This document shows, in pieces, positions 1-4,945 of a DNA stretch of 5,045 nt. The stretch lies in assembly GCF_030151805.1 (NCBI RefSeq), contig NZ_JASLCN010000305.1:1-5045 (forward strand), given 5' to 3'. The stretch is from Fluviicola sp. (GTDB lineage Bacteria > Bacteroidota > Bacteroidia > Flavobacteriales_D > Crocinitomicaceae). A program made the position numbers and the translations under genes. The first letter of the stretch is position 1, and the number at the start of each line of letters is the position of its first letter. The notes beneath the pieces are model-generated. The model was not told where the DNA came from and searched no databases. It was given only the letters and a program-made list of their open reading frames with translations.

Positions 1-431
1 ATCCCCTGCCGCTCGAAGTTCAACTGGGAATCTCACACAAGCTGAGACACGCGCCTTTCAGAATCAGTTTGGTGGCTCAGCATTTACAGAAATGGAATTT
101 ATCTTATGTCGATCCGAATGCAAAACCACGGGTTGATCCCTTAACAGGCGATACTATCAAGGTAAAAAATGCCGGCTTCTTTGAAAATTTGGCCCGCCAT
201 GCAAAAATCCAGGTCGAAGTATTGATCGGAAAAAAATTACAGATCCGGACTGCTTTCGATTACCAGCGAAGAAAAGAACTTGCCATTGTAGGTCGCGGCG
301 GTCTGGCAGGATTCAGTTTCGGAGCGGGAATGGCATTTAAACGTTTTAGCATTGATTACGGATGGTATATCTATTCCGTAGCTGGCGGACAACATGGTTT
401 GACCCTGAATTTTTTGCTCTCCAAAAAATAG
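1..431 (+). CDS. porQ: PorQ, type IX secretion system outer-membrane protein (C-terminal part)
   Basis: The gene is cut at the left edge. The open frame reads from base 3 to a TAG at 429-431 and gives the last 142 residues; the true start lies outside the window. The fragment opens with LEVQLGISHKLRHAPFRISL, followed by QKWNLSYVDP. Later it has a RHAKIQVEVLIGKK stretch and a GRGGLAGFSFGAGMAF segment. I recognise these as the conserved C-terminal beta-strand pattern of PorQ. PorQ is a FadL-like outer-membrane barrel of the Bacteroidota type IX secretion system. In Porphyromonas it belongs to the PorQ-U-V-Z attachment complex, which processes cargo and anchors it on the cell surface. The chain ends NFLLSKK rather than on an aromatic residue. 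From memory, porQ commonly lies next to cmk in this phylum; here a separate barrel gene sits between them. No terminator is evident after the stop. Family assignment is by pattern recognition without a search. Confidence 0.85.
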   Translation, partial: PLPLEVQLGISHKLRHAPFRISLVAQHLQKWNLSYVDPNAKPRVDPLTGDTIKVKNAGFFENLARHAKIQVEVLIGKKLQIRTAFDYQRRKELAIVGRGGLAGFSFGAGMAFKRFSIDYGWYIYSVAGGQHGLTLNFLLSKK

Positions 432-513
432 GAAATAATCCGCTGATTACAAAGCAATAAGTGTTCCACTCAATGGATTACGGAGTTATTCACCGAAATC
501 TGTTAACATTTTT

Positions 514-546
514 TTGTAACCTGAATCCATTTAATACGTAAATTTG
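514..546 (+). promoter_or_regulatory. Bacteroidota-type promoter (-33/-7) for the barrel gene
   Basis: TAAATTTG at 539-546 matches the Bacteroidota -7 consensus TAnnTTTG exactly. A TTG at 514-516, at the end of a T run, is the likely -33 element, 22 bases upstream. The ATG at 571 follows after 24 bases. The untranslated leader would be A/T-rich (AATAATAATTTAAAAC just before ATG) and has no Shine-Dalgarno motif, as is usual in this phylum. This is the only promoter in the window where I can see both elements clearly. Confidence 0.75.
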
Positions 547-570
547 CCCAAACCAATAATAATTTAAAAC

Positions 571-1305
571 ATGAAAAAGTTAAGTTTACTTTTAGGTGGT
601 ATGATCTTATCAACTGCTGTTATGGCTCAAAAGCCAACTGAAGGAGCTCCAATGTCATTGGAAGGAACAGTTACAGGTTTGGCAGCTTTCGGATTTGGTA
701 ATGGTTCTGCTACTAACTTGAATCCTGCTTCGGCTCCGGGTGTACCTGCAATCGTTGCTCCAGGATTACGTTTCCGTTACTTCGTTACAGAAAACATCGC
801 AGTTCGTTTGTCTTTAGGATTCAACAGCTCGAAAAGAACTCAGAATTTCTTCGAGAACGAAATCGACAACTCTGGAAACTCTGGAACTTACGTAACTAAA
901 TTAGGAACAACAACTGTAGGAATTGGAGGTGAGTACCACTTCAAAGGAACTGAGAAATTGTCTCCTTATGCAGGTTTGGATATCAACTTCGGTATGGGTA
1001 AAGCAACAACTGACGGTCAACAAACTGACGGTGCTACTTGGATTGCTACTGATTACTCTGAGAAGTCTGAGCAAAAAACAGCTGGTTTCGGTATCGGTCT
1101 GGTTGCTGGTACAGATTACTACTTCGCTGAAAATTTCTACTTAGGAGTTGAGTTGGGTCTAGGATTTAACTCTTACACTATGAAAGAAGGTACTGCTTCT
1201 ACAACTGTAGCTGGTGTTACTGTTGAAGCTAAAGGTAATGAAATGAAACAAAGCGGATTCTCTAACAACGTGATGGGTATGTTCCGTTTGGGTTGGAGAT
1301 TCTAA
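571..1305 (+). CDS. Secreted outer-membrane beta-barrel protein (porin/OmpX-like fold), 244 aa
   Basis: The protein begins with a classical Sec signal peptide: a KK pair, a hydrophobic core (LSLLLGGMILSTAV), and a probable signal peptidase I site after Ala19 (VMA|QKP). The mature chain alternates short amphipathic strands with Gly/Thr/Asn-rich turns. Examples are LRFRYFVTENIAVRLSLGF (about 66-84), VGIGGEYHFKG, LSPYAGLDINFGMGKA and DYYFAENFYLGVELGLGF. It ends MGMFRLGWRF; a terminal Phe is the usual C-terminal signal for BAM-dependent outer-membrane insertion. This matches the generic outer-membrane beta-barrel families common in Bacteroidota, and about 8 strands would fit the size. No substrate or partner can be inferred. 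It is a single-gene transcription unit with a good promoter and a strong terminator. Its codons are strongly biased (mostly GCT for Ala, GGT/GGA for Gly, TTG/TTA for Leu, TTC, AAC and TAC), unlike cmk downstream, which suggests high expression. The start is fixed by the signal peptide. Confidence 0.85.
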   Translation: MKKLSLLLGGMILSTAVMAQKPTEGAPMSLEGTVTGLAAFGFGNGSATNLNPASAPGVPAIVAPGLRFRYFVTENIAVRLSLGFNSSKRTQNFFENEIDNSGNSGTYVTKLGTTTVGIGGEYHFKGTEKLSPYAGLDINFGMGKATTDGQQTDGATWIATDYSEKSEQKTAGFGIGLVAGTDYYFAENFYLGVELGLGFNSYTMKEGTASTTVAGVTVEAKGNEMKQSGFSNNVMGMFRLGWRF

Positions 1306-1328
1306 TCTTAGAGAAATCTAACAATATG

Positions 1329-1359
1329 AAGGGCTTGTCACATGACGAGCCCTTTTTTT
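1329..1359 (+). terminator. Rho-independent terminator after the barrel gene
   Basis: AAGGGCTTGTCA (1329-1340) pairs with TGACGAGCCCTT (1343-1354) with one G-T wobble. The innermost bases open into a 4-base ACAT loop, and a run of seven T (1353-1359) follows. The hairpin starts 24 bases after the TAA of the barrel gene and lies upstream of the cmk promoter, so it isolates the two genes transcriptionally. Confidence 0.9.
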
Positions 1360-1392
1360 ATGCCGGAAAATAACCGTTTCATTCTTTTCCCT

Positions 1393-1400
1393 TAAATTCG
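1393..1400 (+). promoter_or_regulatory. -7-like element of cmk, 4 bases from the start codon
   Basis: TAAATTCG differs from TAnnTTTG at one position. It ends at 1400, is followed by CAGT, and the cmk ATG begins at 1405. If used, transcription would begin at or within a few bases of the ATG, giving a leaderless message. No convincing TTG -33 element is seen 17-23 bases upstream. The identical CAGT spacer occurs before mazG. Confidence 0.5.
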
Positions 1401-1404
1401 CAGT

Positions 1405-2112
1405 ATGCATTCAGAGCAACACATTACAATCGCAATCGACGGTTTTTCCTCCTGTGGAAAAAGTACCCTGGCAAAGGCACTCGCAAGAAAGTTAAACTAC
1501 ACGTTTATCGACTCCGGGGCGATGTATCGTTGTGTTGCGTTATACGCACTGAACAATGGCTGTGTTTTAGGTTCTCACAAAATCAATTTATCCTGCGTGG
1601 TTTCTTCACTTGCTGCTATTACCATTCAGTTCGGAGATGCTGATGCAAAAGGAAACAGGGCTGTTTTACTCAACGGAGAAGACGTCTCGGATATCATCCG
1701 TCAGTTGGAGGTTGCCAACATCGTTAGTGAGGTTGCAGCGATCAAAGAAGTGCGTGAATTCCTAGTGAAACAACAGCAGGAACTGGGCAAAAACGGTGGT
1801 GTTGTGATGGACGGAAGAGATATCGGAACAGTTGTTTTCCCACAAGCAGAATTGAAATTATTCATTACTGCCAAACCGGAAATTCGTGCACAAAGACGTT
1901 TCCTCGAGCTTCAGGCAAAAGGAGAAACCAATAGCATCGAAGAGATCCTGGAAAATCTGAAACACCGAGACCGTATCGACAGTACAAGAGCAATCAGTCC
2001 GCTGACACAAGCTGATGATGCCATTGTCGTTGACAACTCCGAAATGACCGAACAACAACAGTTAGAATACGTACTGAACATTGTTAAAAATACAACAAGT
2101 CATTCATACTAA
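1405..2112 (+). CDS. cmk: Cytidylate kinase (CMP kinase)
   Basis: This enzyme transfers phosphate from ATP to CMP or dCMP in the cytoplasm, making CDP/dCDP in pyrimidine salvage and RNA-turnover recycling. The chain opens ITIAIDGFSSCGKSTLAK, with a Walker A P-loop at residues 13-21 (GFSSCGKST). FIDSGAMYR at 35-42 is the conserved nucleotide-monophosphate-binding signature. Residues of about 50-110 form the CMP-binding insert typical of bacterial Cmk. DGRDIGTVVFPQAELKLF at 136-153 is the second family hallmark, and RDRIDSTRAISPL at 188-200 carries the arginines of the lid and active site, followed by a DDAIVVDNS strand. At 235 aa it is full length for the bacterial family. The P-loop reads GFSSCGKS where Proteobacterial enzymes usually have GPSGSGKG/S; I believe the F/SSC form is common in Bacteroidota. 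The start is secure because no other Met precedes the P-loop. No terminator is evident after the stop. Confidence 0.97.
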   Translation: MHSEQHITIAIDGFSSCGKSTLAKALARKLNYTFIDSGAMYRCVALYALNNGCVLGSHKINLSCVVSSLAAITIQFGDADAKGNRAVLLNGEDVSDIIRQLEVANIVSEVAAIKEVREFLVKQQQELGKNGGVVMDGRDIGTVVFPQAELKLFITAKPEIRAQRRFLELQAKGETNSIEEILENLKHRDRIDSTRAISPLTQADDAIVVDNSEMTEQQQLEYVLNIVKNTTSHSY

Positions 2113-2261
2113 CTAGATCTTACGTTTACCAATTTAATTGCTTCATAATCTTACCTCAACAGAATATTCATCAAAGAGGAAGTTTTCTTCATTGAAATCA
2201 ATAGTTTATTCATTTTGTATAAAATCTAACATTCAATAGTTCTTTTCCGCTTGTATTTGTG

Positions 2262-2269
2262 TAAATTTG
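2262..2269 (+). promoter_or_regulatory. -7 element (TAAATTTG) for the ACT-domain gene
   Basis: TAAATTTG is an exact match to TAnnTTTG and lies 25 bases before the ATG at 2295. The leader is A/T-rich (ending AACCAAAAT before ATG), without a Shine-Dalgarno motif. No clear TTG lies at the expected -33 distance. The rest of the 182-base gap from cmk (2113-2294) shows only weak AT-rich inverted repeats and no terminator. Confidence 0.6.
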
Positions 2270-2294
2270 CACACCTATTAATTCAAACCAAAAT

Positions 2295-2957
2295 ATGTTA
2301 TCAATTGGAAAAATAACAGAAGAAATTATCGGTAGAAGTCCGTTTTTACGCGAGGCAATGACCGATGACTTAATCAACATTTCTTCGTTAGCACGAAAAA
2401 TCAAACCCGAAATTGAAGAAGCTTTAGGAAAAGAAGTGAAAGAAGGAGCGATCGTTATGGCTATTAAGCGCATGTCTCCGGGACTTTACCACCGTTTAAA
2501 TATCAAGATCACAAATATCATCGGTGAACTTGGAGATTTTTTAGTTCGTTCAAACTTAGAGGATTTCACATTTGAAAATACCGAATCACTTCGTCTGAAA
2601 CAAGCAGATTTGGTTCAACTGGTTAATTCCGAATCGGATATTTTTTATACGATATGCAGAGGTGTGACTGAAACAACAGTCATTTGTTCCCAAAGCATTT
2701 CCCAAAGAGTAGAAAACTTGCTGATCAACGAACGTTTAAAATCACATACGCGTGATTTGGCTTCAATTACGGTTAAACTGCCTGCTGTGAATTCAGAAGT
2801 GTATGGTATTTACTACTACATCCTGAAGCATTTGGCATGGGAAGGACTAAACATTGTTGAGATCGTTTCAACCGCAAACGAATTCACCATCATTGTAAAA
2901 CAGGATCACGTTGACAAAGCATTTAAAGTGCTGATGCAATTGAAAAGAGGAAAATAA
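2295..2957 (+). CDS. Uncharacterised ACT-domain protein with helical N-terminal domain, 220 aa
   Basis: I do not recognise a named gene. The C-terminal part, about residues 155-217, has the beta-alpha-beta-beta-alpha-beta pattern of an ACT domain. It runs ASITVKLPAVNSEVYGIYYY, then a helix (ILKHLAWEGLNIVEIVS), a strand (EFTIIVKQ) and a last helix (DHVDKAFKVLMQL). The NIVEIVST...EFTIIV section resembles the ACT repeats of aspartokinases. Residues of about 87-145 (ESLRLKQADLVQLVNSESDIFYTI... TTVICSQSI) may be a degenerate first ACT-like unit. Residues 1-60 are helical (ITEEIIGRSPFLREAMTDDL, INISSLARKIKPEIEEALGK, VKEGAIVMAIKRM) and look like a winged-helix or oligomerisation module. No kinase or other catalytic domain, signal peptide or membrane segment is present, so it is probably cytoplasmic. 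A ligand-sensing regulatory role is an inference from the ACT domain only. It has its own promoter and ends just before a terminator, so it appears monocistronic. Database entries calling such proteins aspartate kinase would be misleading. Confidence 0.75.
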   Translation: MLSIGKITEEIIGRSPFLREAMTDDLINISSLARKIKPEIEEALGKEVKEGAIVMAIKRMSPGLYHRLNIKITNIIGELGDFLVRSNLEDFTFENTESLRLKQADLVQLVNSESDIFYTICRGVTETTVICSQSISQRVENLLINERLKSHTRDLASITVKLPAVNSEVYGIYYYILKHLAWEGLNIVEIVSTANEFTIIVKQDHVDKAFKVLMQLKRGK

Positions 2958-2958
2958 C

Positions 2959-2994
2959 AAAAAAAAATCCCTGATAATTCAGGGATTTTTTTTT
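2959..2994. terminator. Bidirectional terminator between converging genes
   Basis: TCCCTGA (2968-2974) and TCAGGGA (2979-2985) form a perfect 7-bp stem around a TAAT loop. The stem is flanked by nine A (2959-2967) and nine T (2986-2994), which can extend it to 16 bp. Because the flanks are mirror images, each strand ends with a T tract, so the hairpin can stop both the ACT-domain transcript from the left and the lipoprotein operon from the right. It starts 2 bases after the ACT gene stop. Confidence 0.9.
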
Positions 2995-2996
2995 GT

Positions 2997-3065
2997 TCAA
3001 AGTCTAATCATTCTAGTTCCTTCAAATTCCATATCCGGTCTGATTTTTTTGAACTCTTGAACCAT
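2997..3065 (-). CDS. Possible 22-residue mini-ORF, in frame with the preceding lipoprotein gene
   Basis: Reading on the - strand from an ATG at 3065-3063 to a TGA at 2999-2997 gives a 22-residue peptide beginning MVQEFKKIRPDM and ending TRMIRL. It starts 9 bases after the TAA of the lipoprotein gene and is in the same frame. Reading through that TAA would therefore add KALMVQEF... and a total of 25 more sense residues. Its stop is 2 bases from the terminator, so the operon transcript should include it. The peptide is charged and has no signal sequence or recognisable motif. It may be a decayed C-terminal extension, a real small protein, or chance; a 69-base open stretch is well within what chance produces. 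Confidence 0.2.
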   Translation of the reverse strand: MVQEFKKIRPDMEFEGTRMIRL

Positions 3066-3074
3066 TAAAGCTTT

Positions 3075-3812
3075 TTAAAGCGATTTTACTTCACCTGTTC
3101 CATTCAACAGCACATCTATTCCAAGTGGTGTTCCTTTATACAGAATATTTCCGGACTCCGTAATATAGCCGCGAATAACCAGGTTATCTGCATTGATTTT
3201 CATGTTTCCGACGGTTTCCGAAGCCACAAAGATCGAATCGCTTACCTGTAATCCGGTTACGTCGCAATAACTGTTACTTTTAGCACAAATACGCGCAGTT
3301 TGAGCTGTTCCCGACAACGTGAAATTACACCAGCCGTGATTTGCTTCCGCGTCAATAACAAGTGCATTGATTCTCAGGTTCACATCTCCTGCCCCGTCAC
3401 GGGAATAAAACGTAAAATAATCCGTATTGATTTCTCCTTCACATGTCAAAGGTTCCGTTCCAATAAAACGGATATTGATCAGGTTGGTACAATGAATCTC
3501 TGCAACAACTACTTTTTTCGCATTTCTGAGGAAACCGCAGCGGTTTTTATTTTCAATGGTCAATAAACCACCGGAAGCATTCACTTCGATCAGGTTCAGG
3601 AGATTTTTTCCTCCTTTGAGCACCACTTTATTCAAAGAATCCTGGATGATCACATACCGGACATGTTCTCTCAGATCCAGGCGGTCAAAATTTTCCAATG
3701 CGATTTCTTTGGTTGTTTCATTTCCCGTCATTTTGAAACAAGTTCTGTTCTCCGGTTTTTTACAGGAAAAAACAGCCAGTATTGAAAGCAAAAAGAACAA
3801 ACTATTTCGCAT
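3075..3812 (-). CDS. DUF2807-type lipoprotein (head GIN / putative adhesin-like domain), 245 aa
   Basis: The N-terminus is a lipoprotein signal: MRNSLFFLLSILAVFSCKK, with the lipidated cysteine probably Cys17. SCKK is a very common Bacteroidota arrangement. The Phe at -2 departs from the classical lipobox but is tolerated in this phylum. The mature part reads as repeated short beta strands: FDRLDLREHVRYVIIQ (42-57), a KVVLKGGKNLLNLIEV segment (62-77), a GGLLTIENKN turn, then VVVAEIHCTNLINIRFIG, a strand ladder about 120-220, and a closing ITESGNILYKGTPLGIDVLLNGTG. This order matches the DUF2807 beta-helix family, whose function is unknown. After the lipid cysteine there are seven more cysteines, which is many for an exported protein. 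The ATG overlaps the last 11 bases of the upstream pagL-like gene, so the two are probably translationally coupled. It is most likely anchored in the outer or inner membrane facing the periplasm, or exposed at the surface; the sequence does not decide. Confidence 0.8.
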   Translation of the reverse strand: MRNSLFFLLSILAVFSCKKPENRTCFKMTGNETTKEIALENFDRLDLREHVRYVIIQDSLNKVVLKGGKNLLNLIEVNASGGLLTIENKNRCGFLRNAKKVVVAEIHCTNLINIRFIGTEPLTCEGEINTDYFTFYSRDGAGDVNLRINALVIDAEANHGWCNFTLSGTAQTARICAKSNSYCDVTGLQVSDSIFVASETVGNMKINADNLVIRGYITESGNILYKGTPLGIDVLLNGTGEVKSL

Positions 3813-4905
3813 GATATCTTGGTTTATAGTTAAAAGTATACCCTATTCCGTATTCGATGTAATCGGCTTTTGCCCAATGGGATTTAAGCACCAGGTTCAG
3901 CAACAATCCGTTCGCGCATTGATAGCGCATTCCGACCCGGTGATAGAATAGATCATCCGGATTGTAGCGGTCTTTGATGTAAGCCCCCATCCCGATCACA
4001 AAACGGAATTTATCCAATGGAATATTGTACCCGATAAATCCTCCGATCTGCAGAATGGACAATTGGGTCTTCGGAATGTATTCCCGGTAATGCAGAATCG
4101 ACTGTTTTGAGATGATATCCAATGCAATTTCCATTCCTACTTTCGGTTTAAATTGCTTGTGCAACATAGCACTTAACGCAAAAATCGGGTAACGTTTCCC
4201 TCCCGTAGGAAAGATCTGTTTATCGGAAAGAACTGCCACCAGCGAAGCATTCCAGCTTTTAAAGAACGGAACATGCTGGAAACGGGTCAGCTCCAGGTTC
4301 TGGCGTTCTTCTTTCTTAAACGTGTATTGATATCCCAAACCGATAAACGGCATATTCACTCCCAGATTGGGAACTTTACTGGAACCATTCGAAAAATGAG
4401 TCAAATCAAAGCTATAAATCAAAGCATGTTCCGGTTTAATATACCAACGGCCTTGAATACCCAAACAAATAATGGCATTCAGATACGTACTCATTGCTAC
4501 ATTTTTCGGGTTTGTTTCCGTGTTATACACTTTCGTAACAATTCCCAAACCGGCTCCGAGCTTGGAGGTAAAAACATGTTTCTCACTCCGCGTCCATGGA
4601 AATTCAATAAACCCGTACATCCCGAAGCCATAGCCCAAAATGTCCCTGTTTCCAAGGTTTGATCCGTACAAGGTCACCCCCGCATAAGGATTTCGGTATT
4701 CCTGACTCCAATTTTTGGATCGGATGCGTTTACTGAAAGACAATTCTCCGGAAAAAAGCCGCTCTTTAGCCAAATGCCCCATCGTTCCGCGATGTGCAGC
4801 CAAAAAACCCGATTTGCCTTTCAATGAGAGGGCCCAATCGTCTACTCTATTTTCCTGAGAATAACATAAAACCGGTAGCAAAAAAATCAGCAGCGTAAAT
4901 CTCAT
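3802..4905 (-). CDS. Acyloxyacyl hydrolase / PagL-like lipid A deacylase, outer-membrane barrel, 367 aa
   Basis: The protein starts with a Sec signal peptide (MRFTLLIFLLPVLCYS|QEN, cleavage likely after Ser16). The diagnostic stretch is FDLTHFSNGSSKVPNLGVN at about 166-184. His170 and Ser172 match the His-x-Ser pair of the PagL family (His126 and Ser128 in Pseudomonas PagL), which removes the 3-O-linked acyl chain of lipid A at the outer-membrane surface. In PagL a Glu 14 residues after the His completes the triad; ungapped spacing puts Asn184 there. The preceding region (GYGFGMYGFIEFPW, KLGAGLGIVTKVYN, NAIICLGIQGRWYI) and the following GLGYQYTF are barrel strands. The second half, about 200-367, continues as strands (SLVAVLSD, IGYNIPLDKFRFVIGMGAYI, YIEYGIGYTF), making it more than twice the length of PagL; I recall such long forms in Bacteroidota. 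It is the first gene of an operon, overlaps the lipoprotein start by 11 bases, and diverges from mazG. The start is fixed by the signal peptide; the next Met is residue 42. Confidence 0.85.
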   Translation of the reverse strand: MRFTLLIFLLPVLCYSQENRVDDWALSLKGKSGFLAAHRGTMGHLAKERLFSGELSFSKRIRSKNWSQEYRNPYAGVTLYGSNLGNRDILGYGFGMYGFIEFPWTRSEKHVFTSKLGAGLGIVTKVYNTETNPKNVAMSTYLNAIICLGIQGRWYIKPEHALIYSFDLTHFSNGSSKVPNLGVNMPFIGLGYQYTFKKEERQNLELTRFQHVPFFKSWNASLVAVLSDKQIFPTGGKRYPIFALSAMLHKQFKPKVGMEIALDIISKQSILHYREYIPKTQLSILQIGGFIGYNIPLDKFRFVIGMGAYIKDRYNPDDLFYHRVGMRYQCANGLLLNLVLKSHWAKADYIEYGIGYTFNYKPRYHAK

Positions 4906-4909
4906 AATT

Positions 4910-4917
4910 CAAAATTA
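4910..4917 (-). promoter_or_regulatory. -7 element of the pagL-like operon, 4 bases from the start codon
   Basis: On the - strand TAATTTTG (4917 to 4910) matches TAnnTTTG exactly. It is followed by AATT and then the ATG at 4905-4903. Initiation a few bases downstream would place the transcript start at the start codon, a leaderless message. No TTG -33 element is clear at the expected distance, where the mazG promoter region overlaps. Confidence 0.5.
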
Positions 4918-4933
4918 CAAATTTTGTTCTATG

Positions 4934-4941
4934 TACATTTG
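4934..4941 (+). promoter_or_regulatory. mazG: -7 element of mazG, 4 bases from the start codon
   Basis: TACATTTG is an exact TAnnTTTG match, followed by CAGT and ATG at 4946. It points away from the - strand element at 4910-4917, 16 bases distant. The 40-base gap between the two start codons thus holds a divergent promoter pair. A -33 TTG is not convincing (TTC is at a plausible distance). Confidence 0.55.
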
Positions 4942-4945
4942 CAGT

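Noticed and set aside
434..486. Inverted repeats after porQ (TAATCC/GGATTA; AATAATCCG with CGGAGTTATT) as a terminator or regulatory hairpin.
   Set aside because: The arms are short or bulged, the loop is over 30 bases, and no T run follows.
923..1144. A 73-codon open frame inside the barrel gene on the same strand.
   Set aside because: It is a +1-frame shadow of the barrel gene. Its composition follows from the real gene's codons, and it has no start signal or recognisable domain.
1858..2058. A 66-codon - strand frame inside cmk.
   Set aside because: It is antisense to the conserved arginine-rich lid region of cmk, so it is a shadow frame.
2178..2195. GAAG-TTTT-CTTC hairpin downstream of cmk as a terminator.
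   Set aside because: The stem is only 4 bp and no T tract follows; such a motif is expected by chance in AT-rich spacer.
2210..2473. An 87-codon - strand frame overlapping the start of the ACT-domain gene.
   Set aside because: It is antisense to a region with clear coding character and its own upstream -7 element; the product resembles no protein I know.
3300..3951. Two + strand open frames (88 and 131 codons) antisense to the lipoprotein and hydrolase genes.
   Set aside because: They overlap well-supported - strand genes carrying signal peptides and family motifs, and their products show no domain. They are antisense shadows.
4273..4662. A 129-codon + strand frame antisense to the PagL-like gene.
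   Set aside because: It covers the catalytic region of the real gene on the other strand and has no promoter, start context or recognisable protein features.
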